A DNA stretch of 64,000 nt from Halopenitus sp041821145. GTDB taxonomy: Archaea; Halobacteriota; Halobacteria; Halobacteriales; Haloferacaceae. The notes under the pieces were generated by a model. That model ran no database searches and was not told where the DNA came from. It worked only from the letters and a program-made list of their open reading frames with translations. Positions 32,146-40,078 of this stretch are shown here, piece after piece. The translations under genes were made by a program, and so were the position numbers. Positions within the stretch are counted from its first letter, which is position 1. Each line of letters begins with the position of its first letter. The DNA lies in assembly GCF_041821145.1 (NCBI RefSeq), contig NZ_JBGUBC010000015.1, forward strand, positions 1 to 64,000. The letters are read 5' to 3'.

Positions 32146-33243
32146 ATGGTCACGTTTCTCGCCGGCGGAACGGGCACGCCGAAGCTCCTCCAGGGAGCAC
32201 CGGCGGTGTTCGATCCCGGCTCGATCACGGTCGTCGGAAACACCGGCGACGACGTCGAGATCGGCGGTCACCTCGTGTGCCCGGACGTCGATACGGTACT
32301 GTTCCGGGAGTCCGGCCTCCTCGATCGCGAGACGTGGTGGGGGATCGAGGGCGACACGACGGCCACCCACGACGAGCTCACACGACTTGCCGAGGCGGCC
32401 GACCTCGATCGGCGTCCGCGATATCTCCCGGACGAAGCACAGACGGCGGGACGCGAGATCGCACGCTGGCGACGATTCTCGGGCGTCGCCGAGTTCATGG
32501 AGATCGGCGACCGGGACCGAGCGATCCACATCACGCGAACGAGCCTGCTCGATGCGGGACACTCACTCACCGAGGTTACTCGAATGCTCGCGGACGCCTT
32601 CGATCTCGACGTCGATCTCGTGCCCATGTCGGACGATCCGGTGGCCACGATCGTTCACACGGATTCCGACGAGATGCACTTTCAGGAGTACTGGGTTGCC
32701 GAACGCGCCGACCCGACAGTTGAGGATGTCGAGTTCCGGGGTGCCGAACGCGCCGAGGCGTCCCCGGCGTTCCAGGCGGCACTTTCGGATCCGGTCGTGA
32801 TCGGCCCCTCGAACCCGGTCACGAGCATCGGACCGATGCTTGCGCTCCCCGGCGTCAAGGATGCGCTACAGGAGACGCCGGTGGTTGCCGTCTCACCATT
32901 CGTCGAGGAGACCGTCTTTTCGGGGCCGGCCGCAAAGCTCCTCTCCGGCATCGGCTACGACCCAAGTACCGCCGGTGTCGCGGATATGTACCCCTTCGTG
33001 GACGCGTTCATACTCGATACGGACGACGGCACCGACCTTGATCGTCGGGTGGTTCGAACCGATACACGGATCGACGACGAAGCGGACGCCGAGCGCGTCG
33101 TGCGGACGTGTCGACGCGCGCTCGAGGACGTGATCGGATCGGAGACGAACGGACGCACCAGTTCCGAGACGAACGGACGCACCAGGTCCGGAACGAACGG
33201 GCGCGATGTAAGCGACCCAATCACGGAGTCCGATCCGGAATGA
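32146..33243 (+). CDS. cofD: 2-phospho-L-lactate transferase (coenzyme F420 synthesis)
   Basis: CofD transfers the 2-phospholactate (or phosphoenolpyruvate) moiety to the deazaflavin FO, forming F420-0. The 365-residue protein starts MVTFLAGGTGTPKLLQGAPA and has VVGNTGDDVEIGGHLVCPDV-DTVLF, DEMHFQEYWVAERADPTVED, and IGPSNPVTSIGPMLALPGV. The C terminus carries three 8-residue tandem repeats (SETNGRTS type), making it a little longer than usual. It is the first gene of a tightly coupled operon, overlapping the next gene by 4 bases. Confidence 0.95.
   Translation: MVTFLAGGTGTPKLLQGAPAVFDPGSITVVGNTGDDVEIGGHLVCPDVDTVLFRESGLLDRETWWGIEGDTTATHDELTRLAEAADLDRRPRYLPDEAQTAGREIARWRRFSGVAEFMEIGDRDRAIHITRTSLLDAGHSLTEVTRMLADAFDLDVDLVPMSDDPVATIVHTDSDEMHFQEYWVAERADPTVEDVEFRGAERAEASPAFQAALSDPVVIGPSNPVTSIGPMLALPGVKDALQETPVVAVSPFVEETVFSGPAAKLLSGIGYDPSTAGVADMYPFVDAFILDTDDGTDLDRRVVRTDTRIDDEADAERVVRTCRRALEDVIGSETNGRTSSETNGRTRSGTNGRDVSDPITESDPE
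33139..33210 (+). repeat. three 24-bp in-frame tandem repeats at the cofD 3' end
   Basis: Units at 33139-33162, 33163-33186 and 33187-33210 encode SETNGRTS, SETNGRTR and SGTNGRDV. The first two are nearly identical and the third is diverged. The extension lies after the conserved CofD fold. Confidence 0.8.
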
Positions 33244-34100
33244 CCCGAACGGAGCCGACGAGGTCCGACGACTCCGGAGATTCGGGTGGTAGCGTCGACT
33301 CCGGAGAGTCCGATGGAAAGGCGCCCTTCGATCCGCCGATCGCGGCGGCGAGCCTCAGCGGCCGCTCCGACGCCGCATGGGCTCGAACGGCGGCGCCCTA
33401 CGTCGGCTGTGCCTTTCTCGGTGGGATCGCTCTCGATCCGGCCAGTCGGTCGGCCGCACGCGATCTCGTGGATCGCGATCGCGAGGAATTCCTGCCAGCG
33501 GACCCGATCGCGTTCGTCGACGCGCAACTTGAGGCGCTCGCCGATGCCGACGTCCGCCCGGGTATAAACGTCCGGAGCGCGACGATCGACCCCATCTACG
33601 AAGTCGCTCGCCGGTGTGTCGATCACGGGGCGATCCTCGAGATCAACGCCCACTGTCGACAACCCGAACTGTGTGCAGTCGGCTGCGGAGAGTCGCTTCT
33701 GGCCGACCTCGATCGCCTCTCGAGGTACGTCGAGGCCGCTTCCGAACCCGGCGCGACGGTGAGCGTGAAAGTTCGCGCGGAGGTTCCGGAGGTCGATCTC
33801 GCCGAGGTGGCGACGGCGATCGAAACGGCGGGTGCCGAGATCATGCACGTCGACGCGATGGATACCGAGGGGGTGATCGCCGACGTCGATCGGGCAGCCG
33901 ATCTGTGGATAATCGCCAACAACGAGGTGAGAGATCACGGGACCGTTCGCGAGTATCTCGAGTACGGTGCGGACGCGGTAAGCGTCGGTCGCCCGAGCGG
34001 CGATCCGGCGGTCCTCGAACGCGTCGAGCGTGCGGTGGCCGAGATCCGAACGTCTTCCGGAGCGGAACGCCGATCGAGACGGGAGGACGTTCAGCCATGA
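33240..34100 (+). CDS. archaeal dihydrouridine synthase-like TIM-barrel flavoprotein
   Basis: The 286-residue protein has a low-complexity N terminus (Ser/Gly/Asp). A Dus/NifR3-related FMN barrel follows: FDPPIAAASLSGRSDAAWAR, CAFLGGIALD, GAILEINAHCRQPELCAVGC-G, ATVSVKVRAEVPEVDLAEVA, and LWIIANNEVRDHGTVREYLE-YGADAVSVGR. Family members reduce tRNA uridine, but the archaeal subgroup is only annotated as a putative TIM-barrel relative. The ATGA overlap with cofD and with the CitG-like gene suggests a cofactor-related job instead, which is inference. Confidence 0.8.
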   Translation: MTRTEPTRSDDSGDSGGSVDSGESDGKAPFDPPIAAASLSGRSDAAWARTAAPYVGCAFLGGIALDPASRSAARDLVDRDREEFLPADPIAFVDAQLEALADADVRPGINVRSATIDPIYEVARRCVDHGAILEINAHCRQPELCAVGCGESLLADLDRLSRYVEAASEPGATVSVKVRAEVPEVDLAEVATAIETAGAEIMHVDAMDTEGVIADVDRAADLWIIANNEVRDHGTVREYLEYGADAVSVGRPSGDPAVLERVERAVAEIRTSSGAERRSRREDVQP

Positions 34101-35143
34101 GCGACCGGCGCGAGGAGCGAGACGACGACCGAAGACGCGCTCGACACGCCCACCCGGATAGTGGCGGTCCAGGATCAGGAGGCCGGGGATCAGGAGGCCG
34201 ATGGTCACGATCTTCTACGTCACGATCCTCTACCGCCCGGACACCAGCGGAGAACGCCCAACTCGCCCTGTTGCTCGAAGTCGCCGGGACTCCGAAGCCG
34301 GGAAACGTCGATCGCGAACGCGATCTGGAGGATCTCCGATTCGAGCATTTCCTGGCTGGAGCGATCGGCGCCGGCGACGGGCTTCGTCGAGCCGAACGTG
34401 GAGGGACCGTCGGGATCGCCTTCGAACGGGCGGTCGCTGGAATGAGCCGGCAATCCGGCGGAAACACACAGTTCGGCTGTCTGTTGCTTCTCACGCCGCT
34501 CGTCTCAGCGGCGGCAAGCGGCGATCTCACTTCCGCGGGTGTAGAGCGGATCGTCGAGCGGACGACCGCCGAGGACGCGGTGCGATTCTATCGCGCCTTC
34601 GAGCATGTGGACGTTTCGGTCGCTGAACCGCCGGCTGATGCCGACGATCTCGACGTTCGACGCGGCGCCGCGGCGGAACCGGCGCTCAGGGATCGCGATC
34701 TGACGCTCGCAGATGTGATGGCACTGTCTGCGGAGCCGCCTTCGGGGGATACCGCCGATGTCGATTCGGGCGAGGACATCGAAACTGGTCGCGACTCCGG
34801 CGATCGGATCCCCGACGGAAACGCGATCGAGTGGACGACCGGATTCGAGCGGACCTTCGAGGCAGCCGAGTCGATCCGTATCGACGAGGGCCCCATCGGC
34901 GATCGGGCCGCCAGAGCCTTCCTCCGGATACTGGCCGACCGCCCGGATACGCTGGTCGCGACCACTCACGGTTCGGACGTGGCACGAGTGGTCTCACGGC
35001 GCGCCGCCGCGATCGGGGACGATCTCCATGCGGCCGAGGCGCTCGCGGAAGCGTTCCGCGACGAGCGGATCAACCCGGGAACGACCGCCGATCTCACGGC
35101 CGCCGCGCTCTTCGTTGCGCTGGAACGGGGGCTTTGCGTGTGA
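34097..35143 (+). CDS. triphosphoribosyl-dephospho-CoA synthase (CitG/MdcB)-like protein
   Basis: The 348-residue product has a Ser/Gly/Arg-rich leader of about 45 residues. The CitG-like domain follows: LALLLEVAGTPKPGNVDRER, FEHFLAGAIGAGDGLRRAER, SGGNTQFGCLLLLTPLVSAA, and TLVATTHGSDVARVVSRRAA near the end. True CitG makes the citrate-lyase cofactor, but no citrate or malonate lyase is present here. CitG-like proteins also occur in methanopterin-related clusters of methanogens and methylotrophs (from memory), so a cofactor role is likely but unproven. It is coupled on both sides by 4-base overlaps. Confidence 0.82.
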   Translation: MSDRREERDDDRRRARHAHPDSGGPGSGGRGSGGRWSRSSTSRSSTARTPAENAQLALLLEVAGTPKPGNVDRERDLEDLRFEHFLAGAIGAGDGLRRAERGGTVGIAFERAVAGMSRQSGGNTQFGCLLLLTPLVSAAASGDLTSAGVERIVERTTAEDAVRFYRAFEHVDVSVAEPPADADDLDVRRGAAAEPALRDRDLTLADVMALSAEPPSGDTADVDSGEDIETGRDSGDRIPDGNAIEWTTGFERTFEAAESIRIDEGPIGDRAARAFLRILADRPDTLVATTHGSDVARVVSRRAAAIGDDLHAAEALAEAFRDERINPGTTADLTAAALFVALERGLCV

Positions 35144-35751
35144 GTCCCGAACGGAGCAGTGACTGGCCGGTTCGGCTCCGTGGCGTCACCGAATCGATCG
35201 TGACCACGCTCGGTCCAAACGACCGGTGGAACGTGGCCGCGCTGGGGCTGCACGCACCGACCGCGGAGAGGGCGATGGTGACTGCACGGACTTACGGTCG
35301 GACGCGGACGCGGCGCAACTTCGAACGTCAGGGCGGCGGCATCGTCCAGTTCACCGTCGACCCACGGGAATTCGTCGAGGCGGCGCTGGCGATCGACGAG
35401 CGTTCCGAACCGGTGTTGGAGGGGACCGACGCGTGGGTCGAGATCGAGGTGGAACACGTCGGAACCGAACGCGAGGGAGACACCGAGATCGCCACCTGGG
35501 AACTCGATGCGGTCGAATCGACGATACTCGAGGAGCGCGTCCCCACGATCAACCGAGGATTCGGAGCCGTCATTGAGGCGACCGTGGCTGCCTCGCGTCT
35601 CGACGTTCCGACGTATGACGAGACGGAGTTGCGTTCACGGCTGGCACACCTCGCCGAGACGGTCGACCGCTGTGGTGGCCCCCGTGAACGCGAGGCGTTC
35701 GCCCGGATCGACGAGCTCACCGGGTGGCGAGACCGGAACGAACCCTTTTAG
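35140..35751 (+). CDS. DUF447 family protein
   Basis: The 203-residue protein starts at a GTG that overlaps the CitG-like stop (GTGA). Typical DUF447 blocks are LRGVTESIVTTLGPNDRWNV-AALGLHA, ARTYGRTRTRRNFERQGGGI-VQFTVDP, and INRGFGAVIEATVAASRLDV. Structures of this family show a flavin-reductase-like barrel (recalled). In other organisms DUF447 genes lie in pterin cofactor clusters. Here it closes the cofD operon. The function is not established. Confidence 0.85.
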   Translation: MSPERSSDWPVRLRGVTESIVTTLGPNDRWNVAALGLHAPTAERAMVTARTYGRTRTRRNFERQGGGIVQFTVDPREFVEAALAIDERSEPVLEGTDAWVEIEVEHVGTEREGDTEIATWELDAVESTILEERVPTINRGFGAVIEATVAASRLDVPTYDETELRSRLAHLAETVDRCGGPREREAFARIDELTGWRDRNEPF

Positions 35752-35774
35752 TTCGAGCCGAGGATATCGCCCGT

Positions 35775-35969
35775 ATGGCCATCAAACCCAAGTACATCAA
35801 ACAGCTGGGTAACGTGCTCCTCGAGCAGTATCCCGACTCGTTCAACACGGACTTCGAGACGAACAAGGAGAGCGTCCAGACGCTGACCACGGTCGAATCG
35901 AAGGGCGTCAGGAACCGCATCGCGGGATACGTCACCCGGAAGAAGACCCAGTCGACCCCGACCGCATAG
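35775..35969 (+). CDS. rps17e: 30S ribosomal protein S17e
   Basis: The 64-residue basic protein reads MAIKPKYIKQLGNVLLEQYP and ends VRNRIAGYVTRKKTQSTPTA. It matches archaeal S17e (KxIKxxGxxLLExYPDxFxxDFExNK, then NRIAGY). It lies 23 bases after the DUF447 gene and may be read from the same transcript or from its own promoter; the TTTTAG near 35748 is within coding sequence. Confidence 0.95.
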   Translation: MAIKPKYIKQLGNVLLEQYPDSFNTDFETNKESVQTLTTVESKGVRNRIAGYVTRKKTQSTPTA

Positions 35970-36010
35970 ACGCGACCCGATCGCTCGACGTCGAGTTCTC
36001 ACGCCCGAGG

Positions 36011-36018
36011 TTTATATC
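36011..36018 (+). promoter_or_regulatory. TATA box of the TctA-like gene
   Basis: TTTATATC lies about 28 bases before the ATG at 36043, the spacing of a leaderless transcript. Confidence 0.6.
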
Positions 36019-36042
36019 GGAAGCCGTGGCCATGTCCGCTGG

Positions 36043-37278
36043 ATGGACCCCGTCGTGCGCCCGATCGCCGATCCGACGTTTACAGCCGCGGCGATCGGAT
36101 TTCTCCTCGGCGGGGCCACGCTCGGAACGGTAAGTGGCCTCGTTCCCGGCCTCCATGCGAACAATTTTGCGCTGCTTTTGGCGAGTGCGGCACCGAGCGT
36201 CCCCGCCGACCCGCTTTTGATCGGCTGTGCGATGATCGGTGCCGGGGTCGTCCACACGTTTCTCGACATCGTTCCCGCGCTCGCGCTCGGCGTCCCCGAT
36301 GCCGCGATGGCGGTGGCGTCGTTACCGGGTCATCGGCTCGTGATCGCGGGACGTGGTCGGGAAGCTATCCGACTTTCGGCGGTCGGCTCCGGCCTTGCAG
36401 TCACCCTGGCCGTGCCGCTTGCGATCCCGATCACGTGGGGAATGGTCCGTGCCTATCCGACGATCCGCGAGCACATCGTCGTCGTTCTCGCGTCGATCGT
36501 CGCGTTCCTACTCGTCAGCGAGTCCTCCTGGCGTGCGGCGGCTGCCGGCCTCGCTGTCTTCCTCGCGAGCGCCGCCCTCGGCGTGGTCACGCTCGATGTC
36601 GATCCGGAGGCACCGCTTTCGACGGGCGGAATGCTCACGCCCCTTTTCGCCGGGTTGTTCGGCGCACCCGTCCTGATCGATGCGATTCGGGGAACGGGCG
36701 TTCCACCCCAATCCGACGCCCGAATCGCGATGGAGCGGCGGGACCTCGGCGTGGCGGCCTCCGCCGGGTCGGTCGCGGGAGCGATCGTTGGCTATCTACC
36801 CGGCGTCTCGGCGGCGATCGCTGCGACCGCCGCGCTTCCGGCGATCCCTCGTTCGGCCGCCGACCGCGGGTTCGTGGTCGCAACCAGCGGTGCCTCGACG
36901 AGCAACACCGTCTTCGCGTTATTCGCGCTCGTCGCCCTCGGAACGCCCCGGACCGGAGTGATGGTCGCACTCGATGAAGCGACGGTCCCGTTCGCCCTGC
37001 CAGTGTTGCTCGCCGCGACGACGATCGCGGCGGCGGTCGGCTTCTGCGTGCTGCTCGCTGTCGGCGACACGTATCTCCGGGTGATCGGTCGCGCCGACTA
37101 CACGCGGCTTTCGGTCGGTGTATTGACCTTTCTGGTCGGCCTCTCGTATCTCTTCGCGGGCGGGATCGGCATCCTGACGTTCGGACTCGCGACGATTCTC
37201 GGGATGATACCACCTCGGATCGGAACGCGACGCGTCCACTTGATGGGAGTGTTGATCGGGCCACTGATGCTCGCGTGA
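36043..37278 (+). CDS. TctA-like (DUF112) membrane permease
   Basis: The 411-residue protein has about eleven membrane helices. It carries the duplicated family motif, GTVSGLVPGLHANNFALLLA in the first half and AGAIVGYLPGVSAAIAATAA in the second, plus GASTSNTVFALFALVALGTP. TctA proteins are the large subunits of tripartite tricarboxylate transporters, but no TctB or binding protein is nearby. It may therefore act alone, as do other archaeal DUF112 proteins. It has its own TATA box. Confidence 0.82.
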   Translation: MDPVVRPIADPTFTAAAIGFLLGGATLGTVSGLVPGLHANNFALLLASAAPSVPADPLLIGCAMIGAGVVHTFLDIVPALALGVPDAAMAVASLPGHRLVIAGRGREAIRLSAVGSGLAVTLAVPLAIPITWGMVRAYPTIREHIVVVLASIVAFLLVSESSWRAAAAGLAVFLASAALGVVTLDVDPEAPLSTGGMLTPLFAGLFGAPVLIDAIRGTGVPPQSDARIAMERRDLGVAASAGSVAGAIVGYLPGVSAAIAATAALPAIPRSAADRGFVVATSGASTSNTVFALFALVALGTPRTGVMVALDEATVPFALPVLLAATTIAAAVGFCVLLAVGDTYLRVIGRADYTRLSVGVLTFLVGLSYLFAGGIGILTFGLATILGMIPPRIGTRRVHLMGVLIGPLMLA

Positions 37279-37383
37279 GCGCCGCCGGCGAGTTGGGTGG
37301 TCGATAGAACCACTCTCGTCGAGCAGCGGGACCATCGGATGCAAAGAACAACCGTTAAAAGCCGCGCACGGGTTCGTTGTACT

Positions 37384-37563
37384 ATGAGTGAGAGCGAAAC
37401 GGAGGCGGCACAACAGTGCGTCTCCTGTGGGATCCAGGTCGCCGGGATGAACGCTGCCCGGTTCAAATGTCCCGAATGCGGCACGAACATCAGCCGATGT
37501 GCCAGATGTCGAAAACAGAGTAACCTGTATGAGTGTCCCGACTGTGGATTCCGGGGGCCCTGA
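37384..37563 (+). CDS. small zinc-finger protein of the HVO_2753 family
   Basis: The 59-residue protein has four CxxC-type pairs: CVSCGI, FKCPECGT, CARCRK and YECPDCGFRGP. They form two zinc fingers separated by short spacers. I recall this as the HVO_2753 family, with a solved structure and a role in swarming or biofilm formation in Haloferax. The stop is followed one base later by the EF-1 beta start, a conserved pairing. A TTAAAA stretch near 37352-37357 may be the TATA element. Confidence 0.85.
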   Translation: MSESETEAAQQCVSCGIQVAGMNAARFKCPECGTNISRCARCRKQSNLYECPDCGFRGP

Positions 37564-37564
37564 T

Positions 37565-37831
37565 ATGGGAGACGTCGCAGCCAAGATCAAGGTGATGCCG
37601 GAGAGTCCCGATATCGACCTCGACGAACTGCAGGTAAAACTCGAGGATTCGCTCCCCCAGGGCGCGAAGATCCGCGGGTTCGAACGCGATGACGTCGCGT
37701 TCGGTCTCGTCGCGCTGCTTCCGACCGTCATCGTCCCCGACGACGCCGGCGGCACGGAGGCGGTCGAGGAGGCCTTCTCCGACGTCGACGGCGTCGAATC
37801 CGTCGCGGTCGAGAACGTCGGTCGCCTCTGA
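37565..37831 (+). CDS. ef1b: translation elongation factor 1-beta (aEF1B)
   Basis: The guanine nucleotide exchange factor for EF-1 alpha. The 88-residue product MGDVAAKIKVMPESPDIDLD has the alpha-beta plait pattern of archaeal EF-1 beta: LPQGAKIRGFERDDVAFGLV-ALLPTVIVPDD, ending AVEEAFSDVDGVESVAVENV. It is co-transcribed with the preceding zinc-finger gene (one base between). Confidence 0.95.
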   Translation: MGDVAAKIKVMPESPDIDLDELQVKLEDSLPQGAKIRGFERDDVAFGLVALLPTVIVPDDAGGTEAVEEAFSDVDGVESVAVENVGRL

Positions 37832-37935
37832 CTTCAGGGTCGTCCGGATCGGCCTCATACGTTCAATCGGTGACGCATTGATGCCATGAGGGACACACGC
37901 GATCAGCGAGGGGAAACCGGTTTATTGATGTCACG

Positions 37936-37975
37936 GGGCTAATACCCGCCCCTCAGGGCGGGGAGGATGTCAACG
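37936..37975. mobile_element. probable orphan right end of an IS200/IS605-type (tnpB) element
   Basis: The stem-loop CCCGCCC-CTCA-GGGCGGG (37945-37962) is followed by GAGGATGTCAAC. This hairpin-plus-tail arrangement is what I remember at the 3' ends of haloarchaeal tnpB (IS1341-type) elements, where it forms the transposon end and the guide-RNA scaffold. No tnpA or tnpB lies nearby, so only an end remains. It could otherwise be a transcription terminator for the EF-1 beta unit. Confidence 0.45.
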
Positions 37976-38048
37976 AGAGAACTCCGGTTCAGTGAGTGCC
38001 CAGATTCATCGAGAAACGTCCAACGCTGGAAGCGCAACGTGGGTTACG

Positions 38049-38122
38049 AGCCAGGGCAGGGATTTGAACCCCGGAAGTCTCGATTACAAGTCGAGTGCAT
38101 GAACCGCCCATGCTCCCCTGGC
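38049..38122 (-). tRNA. tRNA-Thr (anticodon UGU)
   Basis: On the minus strand acceptor GCCAGGG pairs with CCCTGGC, with discriminator T. The D arm is GCAT/ATGC. The anticodon stem CTCGA/TCGAG closes CTTGTAA (anticodon UGU). The T arm is CGGGG-TTCAAAT-CCCTG. There is no intron, and CCA is not encoded. It lies 75 bases from the IS-like end. Confidence 0.95.
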
Positions 38123-38268
38123 ACGGATCCGGGTTGATGGTCCACCCTTGAGTCAGTATCGTTTTCGCTCCCTGGTAGCCTCGTCTCCCCTTCGATCCCG
38201 GTCACGATTGTGCGGCTTTCATCCAGTTCACGATCTCGGAAACTCCGGACGACGATCAGCTTGAGGAG

Positions 38269-38805
38269 TTAGTTCTCATCGACGTCATCGACACCGCCAT
38301 CAGCACCGCCATCGGCGTCGTCCTCATCGAGCCGCTTTTCGAACTCGATCCGGTGTGGATCGTAACCATGACGTCGATAGAATCGGCGTCCATCGACGTT
38401 TCCCGCGAGCGTTTCGAGGGCGACGGCGTCGACGCCGGCCTCCCGTAGCCGCGTTTCCGCGGCTTCGAGCAGTCGCGTCCCGATCCCCCGTCCACGGCTC
38501 GAGGATCGCACGAACAGCGCGTCGATAAGCCCCCGCGTGACGTCCTGTTCGTAGACGCCGTGTTCGTGTGAGAACATCACGAACCCCGTCAATCCCGGCG
38601 AAACATCCTCGTCGTCCGCGATCAGGAGTTCATCGGCGACGACGCGTCTCGCGATCGTCTCACGAACGGCCGTGCGGTTCGGTTCGGCCCGAAGATGGGA
38701 TCCGTATCGTCGCTGATCGGTCGCGAGTTCGGCCCACAGATCGACCACCGGATCGGCGTCATCGGGCGTTGCCTCCCGTATTTCGACCGATGAGCGTCCA
38801 CCCAT
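38269..38805 (-). CDS. GNAT family N-acetyltransferase
   Basis: The 178-residue protein has the GNAT fold: VEIREATPDDADPVVDLWAE at the start and IDALFVRSSSRGRGIGTRLL-EAAETRL with the acetyl-CoA loop RGRGIG. ALETLAGNVDGRRFYRRHGY and an acidic Asp-rich tail (DEDDADGGADGG) follow. The substrate is unknown. It appears to stand alone between tRNA-Thr and the ABC transporter operon. Confidence 0.87.
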   Translation of the reverse strand: MGGRSSVEIREATPDDADPVVDLWAELATDQRRYGSHLRAEPNRTAVRETIARRVVADELLIADDEDVSPGLTGFVMFSHEHGVYEQDVTRGLIDALFVRSSSRGRGIGTRLLEAAETRLREAGVDAVALETLAGNVDGRRFYRRHGYDPHRIEFEKRLDEDDADGGADGGVDDVDEN

Positions 38806-38902
38806 CGGTCACTGCCGCTCCTCGAGATCGAGGGCCCTCAATCGTGTGATCATGGTGTTGAACGTGGCATCTCCCGTCAGAGTACGGAAGGGAGTGAAGG
38901 GG

Positions 38903-38910
38903 TATTTATG
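38903..38910 (+). promoter_or_regulatory. TATA box of the branched-chain amino-acid type ABC operon
   Basis: TATTTATG is flanked by GGGG on the left and TATCCCCC on the right (38899-38918), so the TATA element sits inside an imperfect inverted repeat. The ATG at 38945 is about 40 bases downstream. Confidence 0.5.
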
Positions 38911-38944
38911 TATCCCCCATCCAACGATCGTGTGACGAAAACGC

Positions 38945-40078
38945 ATGGGCCTTACTAAACCATTTGCTCGGGGCGGGCGGGTACTCCGCGAGCAGCCGTC
39001 TCTTCTCATCGCGGGAGCGATCGCGGCACTGTTCGTGTTGGATCTCCTCGCGCGACTGGCCGGATTCGAAGTCGGGGTCATCGGCGAGTACACGTTCGGC
39101 GGATCGCTTTCGACAAGCCGACTCGGGGGTCTCGTCTGGAACGGCATCGTCGTCGGACTCATCTTCGGTCTCGCCGGGATCGGACTCTCGATGACGTACA
39201 GCATCCTCAACTTCGCGAACTTTTCACACGGTGATCTCCTCACGACCGGTGCGTTCACCGGATGGGGAGCGGCATTGCTGGTCGCGGGCTGGGGAACCGG
39301 CGACGCGAGCGCCCTGTTGCTCGTCCGCGCGGGCAGCGCTCCCGGCCCGAATGCGATCGGTGCGTCGATTATTCAGGCACCGGCTGCGATCGTCGTCGGC
39401 GTCGTCGTCGCTGCGGCCGCGACGGTGCTCGTCGCCCTGGCGATCGACCGGATCGTCTATCGACCGATGCGCGATCGCGGCGGGATCCCGCTTCTCATCG
39501 CCAGCATCGGCGCCGCGCTCGCTCTCAGATACGTGATCCAGTTCGTCTTCGGCTCCAGTAGTCGAGGCGTGACCGCCACGGAGGGCGTTCGAACGACCGT
39601 CGCCGGCGTCAGCGTCAATCTCCACGAAGTGACCCTTCTCGTCGTCGCTTTGGCGTTGATGGCCGGCGTGCACCTTCTGTTGCAACGTACTACACTCGGG
39701 AAAGCGATGCGTGCGATGGCCGACAACAAGGACCTCGCGCTCGTGACCGGCATCCCCACGGAGCGGGTCGTCATGGCCACGTGGATCATCGGGGGGGCGC
39801 TTGCGGGAATCTCCGGGTACCTCTACGTGCTCGAGCGTGGGACCATCGAGTTCAACCTCGGCTGGTTTCTGCTGTTGTTCATCTTTGCGGCCGTCATCCT
39901 CGGCGGCATCGGATCGATCTATGGCGCGATCGTCGGCGGGCTCGTGATCGGCCTCGTTCACGAGATGTCGTTGATCTGGATCTCGGGCGACTTCAACGCC
40001 GCCGCCGCCTTCCTCATCATGATCCTGGCGCTGTTGTATCGACCTGAGGGTCTCTTTAGCGGGGTGAAAACCGCATGA
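38945..40078 (+). CDS. livH: branched-chain amino-acid type ABC transporter permease (LivH)
   Basis: The 377-residue protein has about nine membrane helices and the LivH pattern: NGIVVGLIFGLAGIGLSMTY-SILNFANFSHGDL, IVYRPMRDRGGIPLLIASIG, and TTLGKAMRAMADNKDLALVT-GIPTERV (the coupling loop to the ATPases). A proline-free first helix (residues 17-35) is an N-terminal extension compared with bacterial LivH. It is the first gene of livHMGF, coupled to livM by an ATGA overlap. Family members import branched-chain amino acids, urea or amides; the exact cargo is unproven. Confidence 0.92.
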   Translation: MGLTKPFARGGRVLREQPSLLIAGAIAALFVLDLLARLAGFEVGVIGEYTFGGSLSTSRLGGLVWNGIVVGLIFGLAGIGLSMTYSILNFANFSHGDLLTTGAFTGWGAALLVAGWGTGDASALLLVRAGSAPGPNAIGASIIQAPAAIVVGVVVAAAATVLVALAIDRIVYRPMRDRGGIPLLIASIGAALALRYVIQFVFGSSSRGVTATEGVRTTVAGVSVNLHEVTLLVVALALMAGVHLLLQRTTLGKAMRAMADNKDLALVTGIPTERVVMATWIIGGALAGISGYLYVLERGTIEFNLGWFLLLFIFAAVILGGIGSIYGAIVGGLVIGLVHEMSLIWISGDFNAAAAFLIMILALLYRPEGLFSGVKTA

